From: Pseudomonadota bacterium
Lineage (GTDB): Bacteria > Pseudomonadota > Alphaproteobacteria > Rhizobiales > Methylopilaceae
Reading direction: 5' to 3'
DNA length: 64,000 nt
NCBI GenBank assembly: GCA_023388965.1
Contig: JAEWFF010000028.1
Coordinates: 1-64,000 of the forward strand
Shown here: positions 43,440 to 52,090 of the stretch, in pieces
How the letters are laid out: every line of letters begins with the position of its first letter
Numbering within the stretch: position 1 is the stretch's first letter
Position numbers and translations under genes: made by a program
The notes under the pieces: generated by a model
What the model was told of the DNA's origin: nothing
Database searches by the model: none
What the model saw: the letters and a program-made list of their open reading frames with translations, nothing else

Positions 43440-44617
43440 TGACCCCGCCCCCCACGGGGGACGCGCCCCTTCGCATTCTTCACGTTTTCCGGGCTCCCGT
43501 CGGAGGCCTGTTCCGCTATGTACTCGATGTCAGCCGGGGCCAGATTGCACGCGGCCACAAGGTCGGGCTCGTCTGCTGCTCGGAAACCGGCGGCGCGCGC
43601 GCCGCTGCGGCCCTCACCGAAATAGAGCCGCAGCTCGCGCTCGGCCTTCACCGCATCCGGATCGGCCGCAATCCGGGCCCAGCCGATCTTTCGGCGCTTG
43701 CGGCCATGCGGCGCCTGTGCCGGGAAACCCGCCCCGACATTCTGCACGGCCATGGCTCGAAGGGCGGACTTCTGACCCGCCTGCCCGCCTTTCTCGGCGG
43801 CGCGTGGCCGACGACAATCTACACGCCGCATGGCGGCACATTCCATTTCCGGAGCAACGGCCCGCGCGACCGCCTCTATCGCGGCATGGAGCGGCTGCTG
43901 GCCCGCCGGACCGATCTTTTCCTGATGGAAAGCGGCTATATCGCGGCGCGGATGCAGGCAGATATCGGCCCCGTCCGCGCGCCGGTGCGCATCGTGCACA
44001 ACGGCATCACGGAGCCGGAATTCGAGCCGGTCGAAACCGCCGCCGAGCCTTACGACGTGCTCTATCTCGGCGAGATGCGGGTTCTGAAAGGGGTCGATAC
44101 GCTGCTGGATGCGCTCGCCCTCCTGAAACGGGACGGCATGGCGCTGCGGGCGCTGCGGGCGCTGCTGGTCGGCGCGGGGCCGGACGAGGACGCGTTCCGC
44201 GCGCAGGCGCAGCGGCTCGGTCTTGCGGATGACACCGAGTTCGCGCCGCCGCAGCCGATCCGCGAGGCGCTGGCAAAAGCGCGCCTGTTCGTCATGCCAT
44301 CGCGCGGCGAATCCCTGCCCTATGTGATTCTGGAAGCGGCCGCCGCCGCGATGCCGATGGTCGCGACGCGCGTCGGCGGCATTCCGGAAATCTTCGGCCC
44401 TGCGGCGGACCGCCTCGTTCCGCCTTCCGATCCCGCAGCGCTGGCCGCCGCCATCCGCGCCGCGCTCGGCCAGAGCGAAACGGCCCGGCAAGCCGCCGCG
44501 CGCGAACTCGCCGCTTATGTGCGCGCGCATTTTTCCAGCGAGGCCATGGTTGCAGGGGCGCTGGATGCCTACCGCGCCGCGCTGGCGCACCGGGCCGGAA
44601 GTACGGGCCCCCATTAA
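43439..44617 (+). CDS. Glycosyltransferase family 4
   Basis: A 392-residue GT-B glycosyltransferase that uses a nucleotide sugar. The N-terminal half has LRILHVFRAPVGGLFRYVLDVSRGQIARGH and DILHGHGSKGGLL. The C-terminal half contains VRIVHNGI, LGEMRVLKGVDTLLDAL and the EX7E-type segment FVMPSRGESLPYVILEAAAAAMPMVATRVGGIPE. It would add a sugar during exopolysaccharide assembly. Confidence 0.9.
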   Translation: MTPPPTGDAPLRILHVFRAPVGGLFRYVLDVSRGQIARGHKVGLVCCSETGGARAAAALTEIEPQLALGLHRIRIGRNPGPADLSALAAMRRLCRETRPDILHGHGSKGGLLTRLPAFLGGAWPTTIYTPHGGTFHFRSNGPRDRLYRGMERLLARRTDLFLMESGYIAARMQADIGPVRAPVRIVHNGITEPEFEPVETAAEPYDVLYLGEMRVLKGVDTLLDALALLKRDGMALRALRALLVGAGPDEDAFRAQAQRLGLADDTEFAPPQPIREALAKARLFVMPSRGESLPYVILEAAAAAMPMVATRVGGIPEIFGPAADRLVPPSDPAALAAAIRAALGQSETARQAAARELAAYVRAHFSSEAMVAGALDAYRAALAHRAGSTGPH

Positions 44618-44672
44618 AGGTTCCTCCATGCCTTCCGCTTAGGCTCTGCTCGTTTTTGAGCATGTTGTTCCC

Positions 44673-46262
44673 ATGAGCGTAGCAAAAAGCGGAGGCCTCT
44701 CTCCCTCCCCGTCATCGCCGGAAAACGGCCGCCGCCGCGGACCGCGCAAGGACGCCAGCGGAAACCCGCTGCCGGACCGGCGCAGCACGCCGCGCGAAGC
44801 GGGCAAGAAAGCCCTGTCGGATCTGGCGCGCCGCCTCTCGCAGGAACAGGTCAACACCCGCTATTCCCCCGCCGTCATCGCCGGCATTGCGCGCGGCGTG
44901 GAAATCGCCCTCATCATGCTCGCCGGCGCCGCGGCCCTGTTCTTCTTCACGGCCGAGCGCAGCGAATGGCTGTGGGCCGAGGCCCTGCTGCTGGCCAGCG
45001 TCGGCATTCTGGCGATCATCGCCATGGAAGCGGCGCAGCTCTATTCGATCTCGATGTTCCGCAGCGTGGGCTCGCAGGCCGCGCGCCTCGTCTGCGCATG
45101 GAGTGCGGCCGTCTTCCTGCCCTGGCTCGGCCTCGCGCTGACCGGCTCCGCCGCCAGCGCCGGCGGCTGGCTGATCGCCTGGTGGGTTCTGGGCCTGATC
45201 GTGCTTGCCCTGTCGCGCATCGTGCTCGGCGTGCTGGTGCGGCGCTGGACGCGCGCGGGACGGCTTGCGCGGCGCACCGTCATTGTCGGCGGCGGCGAGC
45301 CGGGCGAGGCGCTCATCGACGCCATCCGCGCCGACGCGACGAGCGATGTGGAGATGCTCGGCGTGTTCGACGACCGCGACGATACGCGCTCACCGACCAT
45401 CGTCGCCGGTCTTCCCAAGCTCGGCACGGTCGACGATCTCGTCGCATTCGCGCGGCGCACGCGCATCGATCTCGTCATCTTCACGATCCCGATCAGCGCC
45501 GAAACGCGCATTCTCGAAATGCTGAAGAAGCTGTCGGTCCTGCCGGTCGACATCCGCCTGTCCGCACATACGAACCGCCTGCAATTGCGGCCGCGTTCCT
45601 ATTCCTATCTCGGCAAGGTTCCGGTCATCGACGTGTCGGACCGGCCGATTGCCGATTGGGACGTGGTGATGAAATGGCTGTTCGACCACGCCGCCGGCAG
45701 CGCGCTTCTGCTTGCCGTTTCGCCGATCATGCTGGCCACGGCCATCGCCATCAAGCTGGACTCGCGCGGGCCGGTGCTGTTCCGCCAGAAGCGCTACGGC
45801 TTCAACAACGAGCTGATCGAAGTGTTCAAGTTCCGCTCGATGTATGTCGACCAGAGCGATGCCGATGCGCGCAAGCTCGTGACCAAGGACGATCCACGCG
45901 TGACGCGCGTCGGACGCTTCATCCGCAAGACATCCATCGACGAACTGCCGCAGCTTCTGAACGTCGTCTTTACGGGCAATCTGTCGCTTGTCGGCCCGCG
46001 CCCGCACGCCGTTCATGCCAAGGCCGCCGACCGGCGTTACGACGAGGCGGTCGACGGCTATTTCGCGCGCCATCGCGTCAAGCCCGGCATTACGGGCTGG
46101 GCGCAGATCAATGGCTGGCGCGGCGAGACCGACACCGCCGAAAAGATCCAGCACAGGGTCGAGCACGATCTCCATTATATCGAGAACTGGTCGATCGCCT
46201 TCGATCTTTACATTCTCGCGCGCACGCCGCTGGCGCTGCTGAAATCCGAGAACGCGTACTAG
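44673..46262 (+). CDS. Undecaprenyl-phosphate sugar phosphotransferase (WcaJ-like)
   Basis: A 529-residue polyprenyl-phosphate glycosylphosphotransferase that starts repeat-unit synthesis. The N-terminal ~180 residues hold four membrane helices; the central part is a CoA-binding-like (Rossmann) domain (RRTVIVGGGEPGEALI). The catalytic C-terminal bacterial sugar transferase domain has GPVLFRQKRYGFNN, FKFRSM, KTSIDELPQL and VKPGITGWAQINGWRG. It ends in CTAG shared with the convergent gene. Confidence 0.93.
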   Translation: MSVAKSGGLSPSPSSPENGRRRGPRKDASGNPLPDRRSTPREAGKKALSDLARRLSQEQVNTRYSPAVIAGIARGVEIALIMLAGAAALFFFTAERSEWLWAEALLLASVGILAIIAMEAAQLYSISMFRSVGSQAARLVCAWSAAVFLPWLGLALTGSAASAGGWLIAWWVLGLIVLALSRIVLGVLVRRWTRAGRLARRTVIVGGGEPGEALIDAIRADATSDVEMLGVFDDRDDTRSPTIVAGLPKLGTVDDLVAFARRTRIDLVIFTIPISAETRILEMLKKLSVLPVDIRLSAHTNRLQLRPRSYSYLGKVPVIDVSDRPIADWDVVMKWLFDHAAGSALLLAVSPIMLATAIAIKLDSRGPVLFRQKRYGFNNELIEVFKFRSMYVDQSDADARKLVTKDDPRVTRVGRFIRKTSIDELPQLLNVVFTGNLSLVGPRPHAVHAKAADRRYDEAVDGYFARHRVKPGITGWAQINGWRGETDTAEKIQHRVEHDLHYIENWSIAFDLYILARTPLALLKSENAY

Positions 46263-47464
46263 CTCGCCGTTGCCGGGCGCAGCGCCTGGACCCTGCTGTT
46301 TTCCGCACGCTCCGAGTCCACGCTGCAACCCCAGCAGAGGCCGAGGAAGAGCCAGAGCGGACGCCAGTTCTCGCCCTCGTGCAGGGTCGCGCCGAGCACC
46401 GCCGACAGGAAGCACAGGAACAGAAGGATCGGCAGCGGATCGGATGTCAGGCGCTGGTTGCGGATCGTCGCCGCAGCGGCAAGGAAGAACATCGCGACCC
46501 AGGAAAAGCCGGCCGCCCAGCCATAGCTGAGAAACGCGCCGATCCAGATATTGTGGATCGGCTCGACGAAAATCTTGTCGACCTGCAACACGCCGAGCCC
46601 ACGCGGATTTTCCAGAATGATGGGCAGAGCGCGCAGATAGCGCGCATAGCGGCCCTCGCGGCCGAGATCGTAGGCCTTCGCGACCGTCAGGCGGTCGAGC
46701 AGGATTTTCTGGAAATCCTCGCCGCCGAAGGCCAGCAGCAAAGCCAGCAGAAGAACGAGGCCCATGGCGGAAACGAGCGCGATCAGGACGAGGCGCGCGG
46801 GCCTGCGGCGATTGACATAGGCGATGTAAAGACCGCCGCAGACGACCAGCGCTCCGATGCCCGCGCGCGAGAAAGACAGCAGCAGGCCCACGGTCAGCAA
46901 GCCTGCCCCCGCCAGCCAGAGCGCGCGGTGGCGGCCCTCGCGCAGCATGTAAAGGCATATCAGAACGCCCGGCACGAGGAATGCCGCGTACATATTCGGA
47001 TCGTTGATGAGGCCTTTCGCGCGCCCGTCCCAGCTCAGGAGTTCGAGCTTGGTGACGAAGCCGGCAATGCCGAGCACGGCCGTGATGGCGCAGGCCGCGA
47101 CATAGAGTTTCATGAAGGTCATGAAATGCTGGCGTCGCCAGCTCATTGCCGCGAAACACGCCGTCAGCGCGAGCAACGCGACGAAAATCTTCTGCAAAAG
47201 CTCGAACGGTATGTCCTGCTCCCCGATCCATGGCAGCGAGGCGAAGATGAAGGACAGGGTCCACGCCGTCAGGAGCAGCATGAGCAGCAGGAAATTGTGC
47301 GTGACCCGCTGGTTGACGAACGGGCTGAGGCCGAGCGCCGCGACGAACGCCATATCCACAGGAGACGGCTTCTGCAGCGTGTAGAACATCAGCAGCACGG
47401 CGGCGAAGAACATGAAGTTCCGCACGCGAAACATCAGCCCCTGCCCGGTCATTGCCGTGTCCAT
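46259..47464 (-). CDS. O-antigen ligase / Wzy-type polymerase family
   Basis: A 401-residue membrane protein with about ten to twelve helices and a periplasmic loop (GGEDFQKILLDRLTVAKAYDLGREGRYARYLRALPIILENP…) that corresponds to the Wzy_C/WaaL catalytic region. NPRGLGVLQVDKIFVEPIHNIWIG carries a histidine at the expected place. It should polymerize or ligate polysaccharide units made by the neighbouring genes. The ATG at 47464 is preferred. Its stop overlaps the WcaJ-like stop in a shared CTAG. Confidence 0.87.
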   Translation of the reverse strand: MDTAMTGQGLMFRVRNFMFFAAVLLMFYTLQKPSPVDMAFVAALGLSPFVNQRVTHNFLLLMLLLTAWTLSFIFASLPWIGEQDIPFELLQKIFVALLALTACFAAMSWRRQHFMTFMKLYVAACAITAVLGIAGFVTKLELLSWDGRAKGLINDPNMYAAFLVPGVLICLYMLREGRHRALWLAGAGLLTVGLLLSFSRAGIGALVVCGGLYIAYVNRRRPARLVLIALVSAMGLVLLLALLLAFGGEDFQKILLDRLTVAKAYDLGREGRYARYLRALPIILENPRGLGVLQVDKIFVEPIHNIWIGAFLSYGWAAGFSWVAMFFLAAAATIRNQRLTSDPLPILLFLCFLSAVLGATLHEGENWRPLWLFLGLCWGCSVDSERAENSRVQALRPATAS

Positions 47465-47500
47465 CGGCCTCGCCTCCACACGGGAGTGTGTAGCGGCGAA

Positions 47501-47520
47501 GGGTTAACGATTGTTAACCC
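47501..47520. promoter_or_regulatory. Perfect palindrome upstream of the ligase gene
   Basis: GGGTTAACGATTGTTAACCC has perfect 8-bp arms and a GATT spacer. It lies 37 bases before the ligase/polymerase gene and seven bases after the murJ stop. It may be an operator, or a weak terminator of murJ, as no T-tract follows. Confidence 0.5.
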
Positions 47521-47526
47521 TGAATA

Positions 47527-49041
47527 TCAGGCGCGCCGGATGATGCGGAAGCCGAGCCACATGACGAGCAGGTAGACCAAGCCGCCGGACGCAAGCGGCA
47601 CGCCGACCGGCAGAAGGCCGGGCAATTGCGGGATCAGGACCGGCAGGCCGTCCGCGAACGGCTGAAGTCCGTACAGGACGGCCACCAGAGCCGATGTCGC
47701 CGCGCAGCCGAGCACGATCATGCGCACGAGCCTGTTGTCGGGCACGAACATGCCGCGGCGCGCGAGAATGACCGTCAGCAGCAGCGCATTGACCCAGGCG
47801 CCGGCGGCCGTCGCCAGCGCAAGGCCGGCATGGGCCAGCGGCCCGATCAGAACGAGCTTGAGCGCGATGTTCACCGCAATCGAAATGCCGAGCACGATGA
47901 CGGGCGTCGTCGTATCGCCGCGCGCATAGAAGGCCGGCGTCAGCGCCCGCAGGGCGACGATGGCGGTGAGGCCGAACGCATAGGCTTCCAGCGCGCGGGC
48001 GGAGCCTTCGACCGCCGCCTGATCGAACGCGCCGCGCCCGAACAGCAGGGCCAGCACCGGCTCCGCCATCAGCAGGAAAACCGCGACACAGGGCAATGTC
48101 AGCACGACGATGCCTTCCAGCGCCCGGTTGAGACTGCGCCGCGCGCCCTTCTCGTCGCCGGACGCAACACGCTTCGACAGTTCGGGCAGAAGCACGACGC
48201 CGACCGCGATGCCGACGACTGCGAGCGGAAGCTGGTACAGACGGTCGGCATAATAAAGATAGGACACCGAGCCGGTCGGCAGGAAGCTCGCGATGATCGT
48301 ATCGGCGAACATTGCAAGCTGCGTGCCCGCCGATCCCAGCACAGCCGGTCCGAAGGCCCGGAAGAATTGCCGCGCATCCGGCGTCAGGCGCGGCGATGCG
48401 AACCGGAGCCCCCGGCCCGATCTTTTCAGATCGGCCCAGACGAACAGAAGTTCGAAAAAGCCGCCGGCCAATACGCCCCAGGCAAGGGCATGCGCGGCGG
48501 TCGGAAACCATGGCGCCATGAGCAGCGCCGCAATCATGCAGATATTCAGCAGGATGGGCGCAGCGGCAGCGAACGCGAACCGTTCATGCGCGTTCAGCAT
48601 TCCCGATATCAGCGTGACGGCCGAGATCAAAGCGAGATAGCCGAAGGTGATGCGCGTCAATACGATTGTCGTCGCGAACTTTTCCGGGTCGTCGGTGAAG
48701 CCCGGCGCGAGCAGATTGACCAGCCACGGCATGAACAGCAGCGCGGCGACGAGCAGCAGGATCTGCACGATGAAGACGAAGGACAGGACCGTGCCGGCAA
48801 AGCGCGCCGCATCTCCCTCTCCGCTTTTGGTGAGGACCGCCGAATAGCGCGGCACGAACGCCGCGTTGAACGCACCTTCCGCGAAGATGGCGCGGAAATG
48901 ATTGGGCAGGCGGAAGGCGATCATGAAGGCATCGGCGAGCGGCCCGGCGCCGAGAAGCGCAGCCATCGCAACATCGCGGACGAAGCCGAACACGCGCGAG
49001 ACGAGCGTCAGCCCGCCGACCGAGGCCACTTTGCGCCACAC
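47527..49041 (-). CDS. murJ: MurJ lipid II flippase
   Basis: A 504-residue MATE-fold flippase that moves lipid II across the inner membrane. The N-terminus (GGLTLVSRVFGFVRDVAMAALLGAGPLADAFMIAFRLPNHFRAIFAEGAFNAAFVPRYS) is the canonical MurJ signature with the functional charged residues RVFGFVRD and FRAIFAEGAF. The start is a GTG at 49041. It follows an exopolysaccharide ligase gene, which leaves open whether it is the sole lipid II flippase or a polymer flippase. Confidence 0.9.
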   Translation of the reverse strand: MWRKVASVGGLTLVSRVFGFVRDVAMAALLGAGPLADAFMIAFRLPNHFRAIFAEGAFNAAFVPRYSAVLTKSGEGDAARFAGTVLSFVFIVQILLLVAALLFMPWLVNLLAPGFTDDPEKFATTIVLTRITFGYLALISAVTLISGMLNAHERFAFAAAAPILLNICMIAALLMAPWFPTAAHALAWGVLAGGFFELLFVWADLKRSGRGLRFASPRLTPDARQFFRAFGPAVLGSAGTQLAMFADTIIASFLPTGSVSYLYYADRLYQLPLAVVGIAVGVVLLPELSKRVASGDEKGARRSLNRALEGIVVLTLPCVAVFLLMAEPVLALLFGRGAFDQAAVEGSARALEAYAFGLTAIVALRALTPAFYARGDTTTPVIVLGISIAVNIALKLVLIGPLAHAGLALATAAGAWVNALLLTVILARRGMFVPDNRLVRMIVLGCAATSALVAVLYGLQPFADGLPVLIPQLPGLLPVGVPLASGGLVYLLVMWLGFRIIRRA

Positions 49042-49136
49042 GCTGAATTCTCTCCCCGGGATGCCCTGCGCCGCCGGGTTTAGCGGGTTTTCACAAGGGG
49101 AGCCAGATTCGCGCGATTGCCAATCCAGGTTGGGTG

Positions 49137-49310
49137 CGCCTCCCTCTCCCCGTATGCGGGGAGAGGGTCGGGGTGAGGGGGAGTTCGTATGGATTGCGGC
49201 CCCTCACCCGGCGACCGCTTCGCGGTCTGCCGACCTCTCCCCGTAAACGGGGAGAGGTGAAGCCTTTGTGCTTCGACACGGCTCGCTTCGCGAGTCCGGC
49301 TCAGGATGAG
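49137..49310. repeat. Composite palindromic repeat element
   Basis: Dense inverted repeats: CCCTCTCCCCG/CGGGGAGAGGG at 49142-49152/49157-49167, GGGTGAGGGG/CCCCTCACCC at 49171-49180/49200-49209, GACCGC/GCGGTC at 49213-49218/49222-49227, and CCTCTCCCCGT/ACGGGGAGAGG at 49234-49244/49247-49257. A further hairpin is near 49280-49296. The pattern resembles the dispersed Rhizobiales intergenic repeats; a related hairpin is at 119-140. It lies between murJ and the YjdM-like gene. Confidence 0.7.
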
Positions 49311-49314
49311 GCGG

Positions 49315-49527
49315 TCACGCCTTCTTCAGAAACTCGGTCTTGAGGACGAGGCCCTTCACCTTCTCGATGCGGCATTCGATCTCGCCCTCACCCGCAAGGC
49401 GGATGCCCTTGATGAGCGTGCCGCGCTTGACCGTGACGGAGGTGCCCTTGACCTTCAGGTCCTTGATGACGGTGACATTGTCGCCGTCCTGCAAAAGCGC
49501 GCCATTCGAATCCCGAACTTCCATCAT
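49315..49527 (-). CDS. YjdM/PhnA C-terminal domain protein
   Basis: A 70-residue protein consisting only of the C-terminal domain of YjdM/PhnA (MEVRDSNGALLQDGDNVTVIKDLKVKG, then EIECRIEKVKGLVLKTEFLKKA). The N-terminal zinc-ribbon part of the ~110-residue family is missing. It is either a natural short form or a remnant. Function of the family is unknown. It precedes the tRNA-Pro by ~200 bases. Confidence 0.75.
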   Translation of the reverse strand: MMEVRDSNGALLQDGDNVTVIKDLKVKGTSVTVKRGTLIKGIRLAGEGEIECRIEKVKGLVLKTEFLKKA

Positions 49528-49723
49528 CCGTTCCCGGCCTTTGCCGTCTCCATTGTGATTCCCGATTTGTGCCGTCCCGGCCTTCAGCGCCGACTCGTAA
49601 ATGTCGTTACGGATCGCTCAGAACCCCGCCGCGCCGCCGAACCTCATCAACATACAGGTGAAACGGGCGGCTGCCCTCTCAAAACCCGGCAAACGGGAAG
49701 CCGCCATGCGGCGAGGAGAGAAA

Positions 49724-49801
49724 TGGTCGGGGCGGCGGGATTCGAACCCACGACCCCCAGTCCCCCAGACTGGTGCGCTAACCGGGCTGCGCTACGCCCC
49801 G
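49724..49801 (-). tRNA. tRNA-Pro (GGG)
   Basis: A 78-base cloverleaf. Acceptor CGGGGCG pairs with CGCCCCG, discriminator A and CCA are encoded. The anticodon loop CTGGGGG contains GGG, and the T-arm has GGTTCGAATCC. Confidence 0.96.
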
Positions 49802-49903
49802 ACGGGCGGAGACTTAGAGGATGCGCGCGGCAAATGGAAGAGCGGCGATGCCGGATACGAAAGTCCCGGAAGATGGGCCGAAGCGGAGCGATGCCCCGAG
49901 GAT

Positions 49904-50683
49904 TCAGCTCGCGCCGTCGAGCACGCGCCTGAGCTGGGTCAGTTCGCGAAGCGTCTGTTCGAGCTTCCGGCGGTTCTCGGCCGAAAGGCCGGCCGGCTCG
50001 TACTCGGCTTCGTCGTCCTCGGCTTCCTCTTCGTCTTCGTCGCCATCGGAATCGGATTTCTCGTCCTCATCCGTTTCGGCGTCGTCGTCGTCCGCTTCTT
50101 CCTCGTCTTCCTCATCCTCCTCGGATTCCTCCTCGTCGGAATCCTCGTCCTCTTCCTCGTATTCGGCTTCCGCCTCTTCGAGATCCTCGTCCTCGACCTC
50201 TTCGTCGTCCTCGTCCTCTTCCTGCGCTTCTTCCAGCACAGGTTCGAAGTTCGGCCGGCGGGCCGTCAGCGAACCGCCGCGCGCATAGGCTTCCGGCCCC
50301 TCATCGCCGGGTTCGAACAGAGGTTCGAGGCCTTTCGGACGATCGGCCTTCGGAGCATAGGCTTCGTGGCCGCGCGGCGCCGCCTCGCCGGCTGTTTCCG
50401 GCTCCGACACCTCGTCGCGCCACAGCGCCATGACATGCCGAACGCCCTGCTCGCGCAGAATGCGCTGCACGCCCTTGATCGTGTAGCCTTCGCCGTAAAG
50501 CAGATGCTTGATGCCGCGCAGGAGGTGGACGTCATCCGGGCGGTAGTAACGCCGTCCGCCGCCGCGCTTCAGCGGCTTGATCTGGCTGAAACGCGTTTCC
50601 CAGAAACGCAGGACGTGCTGCGGCAGATCGAGATCGTCGGCGACCTCGCTGATCGTGCGGAAGGCGTCGGGAGATTTTTTCAT
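49904..50683 (-). CDS. MerR-family regulator with acidic tail
   Basis: A 259-residue regulator. The N-terminal MerR helix-turn-helix (FRTISEVADDLDLPQHVLRFWETRFSQIKPLKRGGGRRYYRPDDVHLLRGIKHLLYGEGYTIKGVQRIL) matches the family next to ihfA in Rhizobiales. The central ~80 residues (about 151-229) are almost entirely Asp and Glu. A short helix closes the protein (NRRKLEQTLRELTQLRRVL). The N-terminal DNA-binding part is reliable; the acid tract's role is unknown. The ATG at 50683 gives the standard start. Confidence 0.9.
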   Translation of the reverse strand: MKKSPDAFRTISEVADDLDLPQHVLRFWETRFSQIKPLKRGGGRRYYRPDDVHLLRGIKHLLYGEGYTIKGVQRILREQGVRHVMALWRDEVSEPETAGEAAPRGHEAYAPKADRPKGLEPLFEPGDEGPEAYARGGSLTARRPNFEPVLEEAQEEDEDDEEVEDEDLEEAEAEYEEEDEDSDEEESEEDEEDEEEADDDDAETDEDEKSDSDGDEDEEEAEDDEAEYEPAGLSAENRRKLEQTLRELTQLRRVLDGAS

Positions 50684-50720
50684 ACCCACGCTTCAAACCC
50701 ACACCGATTCGACCGCGCCT

Positions 50721-51032
50721 TCAATCCTCTTCGGTGACGACTTCGCCGTTGATGCGTCCCTTGAGGATATTGCTCGGCTTGAAGACGAGCACCTTGCGCG
50801 GGGGAATCGGCACTTCCTGTCCGCTCTTTGGATTGCGCCCGACGCGCTGTCCCTTGCCGCGCACGATGAAGGAGCCGAACGAGGAGAGCTTCACCACCTC
50901 GCCCTTTTCGAGCGTGTCGGCGATCTCATCCAGCACCATCTCGACGAGAGCCGCGGATTCGGTGCGGGAGAGCCCGACCTTCTGGTACACGGCTTCGCTC
51001 AGATCGGCGCGTGTGACGGTCTTCGTGGTCAT
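50721..51032 (-). CDS. ihfA: Integration host factor alpha subunit
   Basis: A 103-residue DNA-bending HU/IHF protein. Typical features are the N-terminal TRADLSEAVYQKVGLSRTESAALVEMVLDEI, the KLSSFGSFIVRGKGQRVGRNPKSGQEVPIPPRKVLVFKPS arm and the proline-tipped loop. It bends DNA at sites for recombination and transcription. GGAGGAACCC is upstream of the ATG. Lies between the MerR gene and fabH. Confidence 0.97.
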   Translation of the reverse strand: MTTKTVTRADLSEAVYQKVGLSRTESAALVEMVLDEIADTLEKGEVVKLSSFGSFIVRGKGQRVGRNPKSGQEVPIPPRKVLVFKPSNILKGRINGEVVTEED

Positions 51033-51112
51033 GGGTTCCTCCCGGGAACATTCTTGTTCGTTACCACAGGCAAGAGCCTAGACTTCTTCACCAATTGGTC
51101 AACGACCAATTG

Positions 51113-52090
51113 TCACCAACGTATCATCGCCGATGCCCAGGTGAAACCGCCGCCCATGGCTTCAAGCATCACGAGATCGCCCTTCTTGATGCGCCCGTCG
51201 CCATAGGCGGTGGCGAGCGCCAGGGGAATCGAGGCCGCCGAGGTGTTGCCGTGGCGGTCCACGGTGATGACCACCTTCTCCCGCGCAATGCCGAGCTTGT
51301 CGGCGCTCGAATCGATGATGCGCTTGTTGGCCTGGTGCGGCACGAACCAGGAGAGATCCCCGGACGAGAAACCCGTCGCGGCATAGGCGTCGGTGATGAC
51401 GTCGGTAATCATGCCGACCGCGTGCTTGAAGACTTCCTTGCCTTCCATGGTGACGACGCCGGCAGACCCGGTGGAGGACGTTCCGCCGGTGGTGCGGAGC
51501 TTTTCGCCATGGCGGCCGTCGGAGCGGATATGCGTCGTCAGGACGCCGCGATCTGTCTTTACGTCGCCCGCCTGTTCCTGCGCCTCGAGAATGATGGCGC
51601 CCGCACCGTCGCCGAACAGAACGCAGGTCGTGCGGTCGTTCCAGTCCACGATGCGCGACAATGTATCCACGCCGATGACGAGCGCGCGCCTGTGGCTTCC
51701 GGAGGCGAGGAATTTGTCGGCAATCGTCACGCCATAGACGAAGCCGGAGCAGACGGCCTGCACGTCGAACGCCGCACCGTGCGTCATGCCGAGCCTGGCC
51801 TGAATCTGCGTCGCGGTGGACGGGAAGGTCAGGTCCGGCGTCGTCGTCGCAACGACGATCAGGTCGATATCGGATGCGGCAAGGCCCGCATCCTTCAGCG
51901 CGGCTTCCGCCGCCTTCAGGCCGAGCGTCGACGAGGTTTCTCCCTCGCCCGCGATGTGGCGCTGGCGGATGCCCGTGCGCTGCACGATCCATTCGTCGGT
52001 CGTATCGACCTTCTTTTCCAGATCGGCATTTGTAACTACATTAGTCGGCAGCGCGCTGCCGACGCCGAGCACTACAGAACGCATCGTCAC
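51113..52090 (-). CDS. fabH: 3-oxoacyl-ACP synthase III
   Basis: A 325-residue condensing enzyme that starts fatty acid synthesis from acetyl-CoA and malonyl-ACP. The catalytic Cys is in AVCSGFVYG, with the His-Asn pair in WFVPHQANKRI and GNTSAASIP. The GTG at 52090 overlaps the plsX stop as GTGA and has AGGAG upstream; an ATG at 52084 (MRSVVLGVG) is equally possible and gives the more typical start. Confidence 0.96.
   Translation of the reverse strand: MTMRSVVLGVGSALPTNVVTNADLEKKVDTTDEWIVQRTGIRQRHIAGEGETSSTLGLKAAEAALKDAGLAASDIDLIVVATTTPDLTFPSTATQIQARLGMTHGAAFDVQAVCSGFVYGVTIADKFLASGSHRRALVIGVDTLSRIVDWNDRTTCVLFGDGAGAIILEAQEQAGDVKTDRGVLTTHIRSDGRHGEKLRTTGGTSSTGSAGVVTMEGKEVFKHAVGMITDVITDAYAATGFSSGDLSWFVPHQANKRIIDSSADKLGIAREKVVITVDRHGNTSAASIPLALATAYGDGRIKKGDLVMLEAMGGGFTWASAMIRW

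Noticed and set aside
44966..47575. Long plus-strand frame running through the WcaJ-like and ligase genes
   Set aside because: Its protein is Arg-rich and matches no family, while both overlapped genes have clear motifs.
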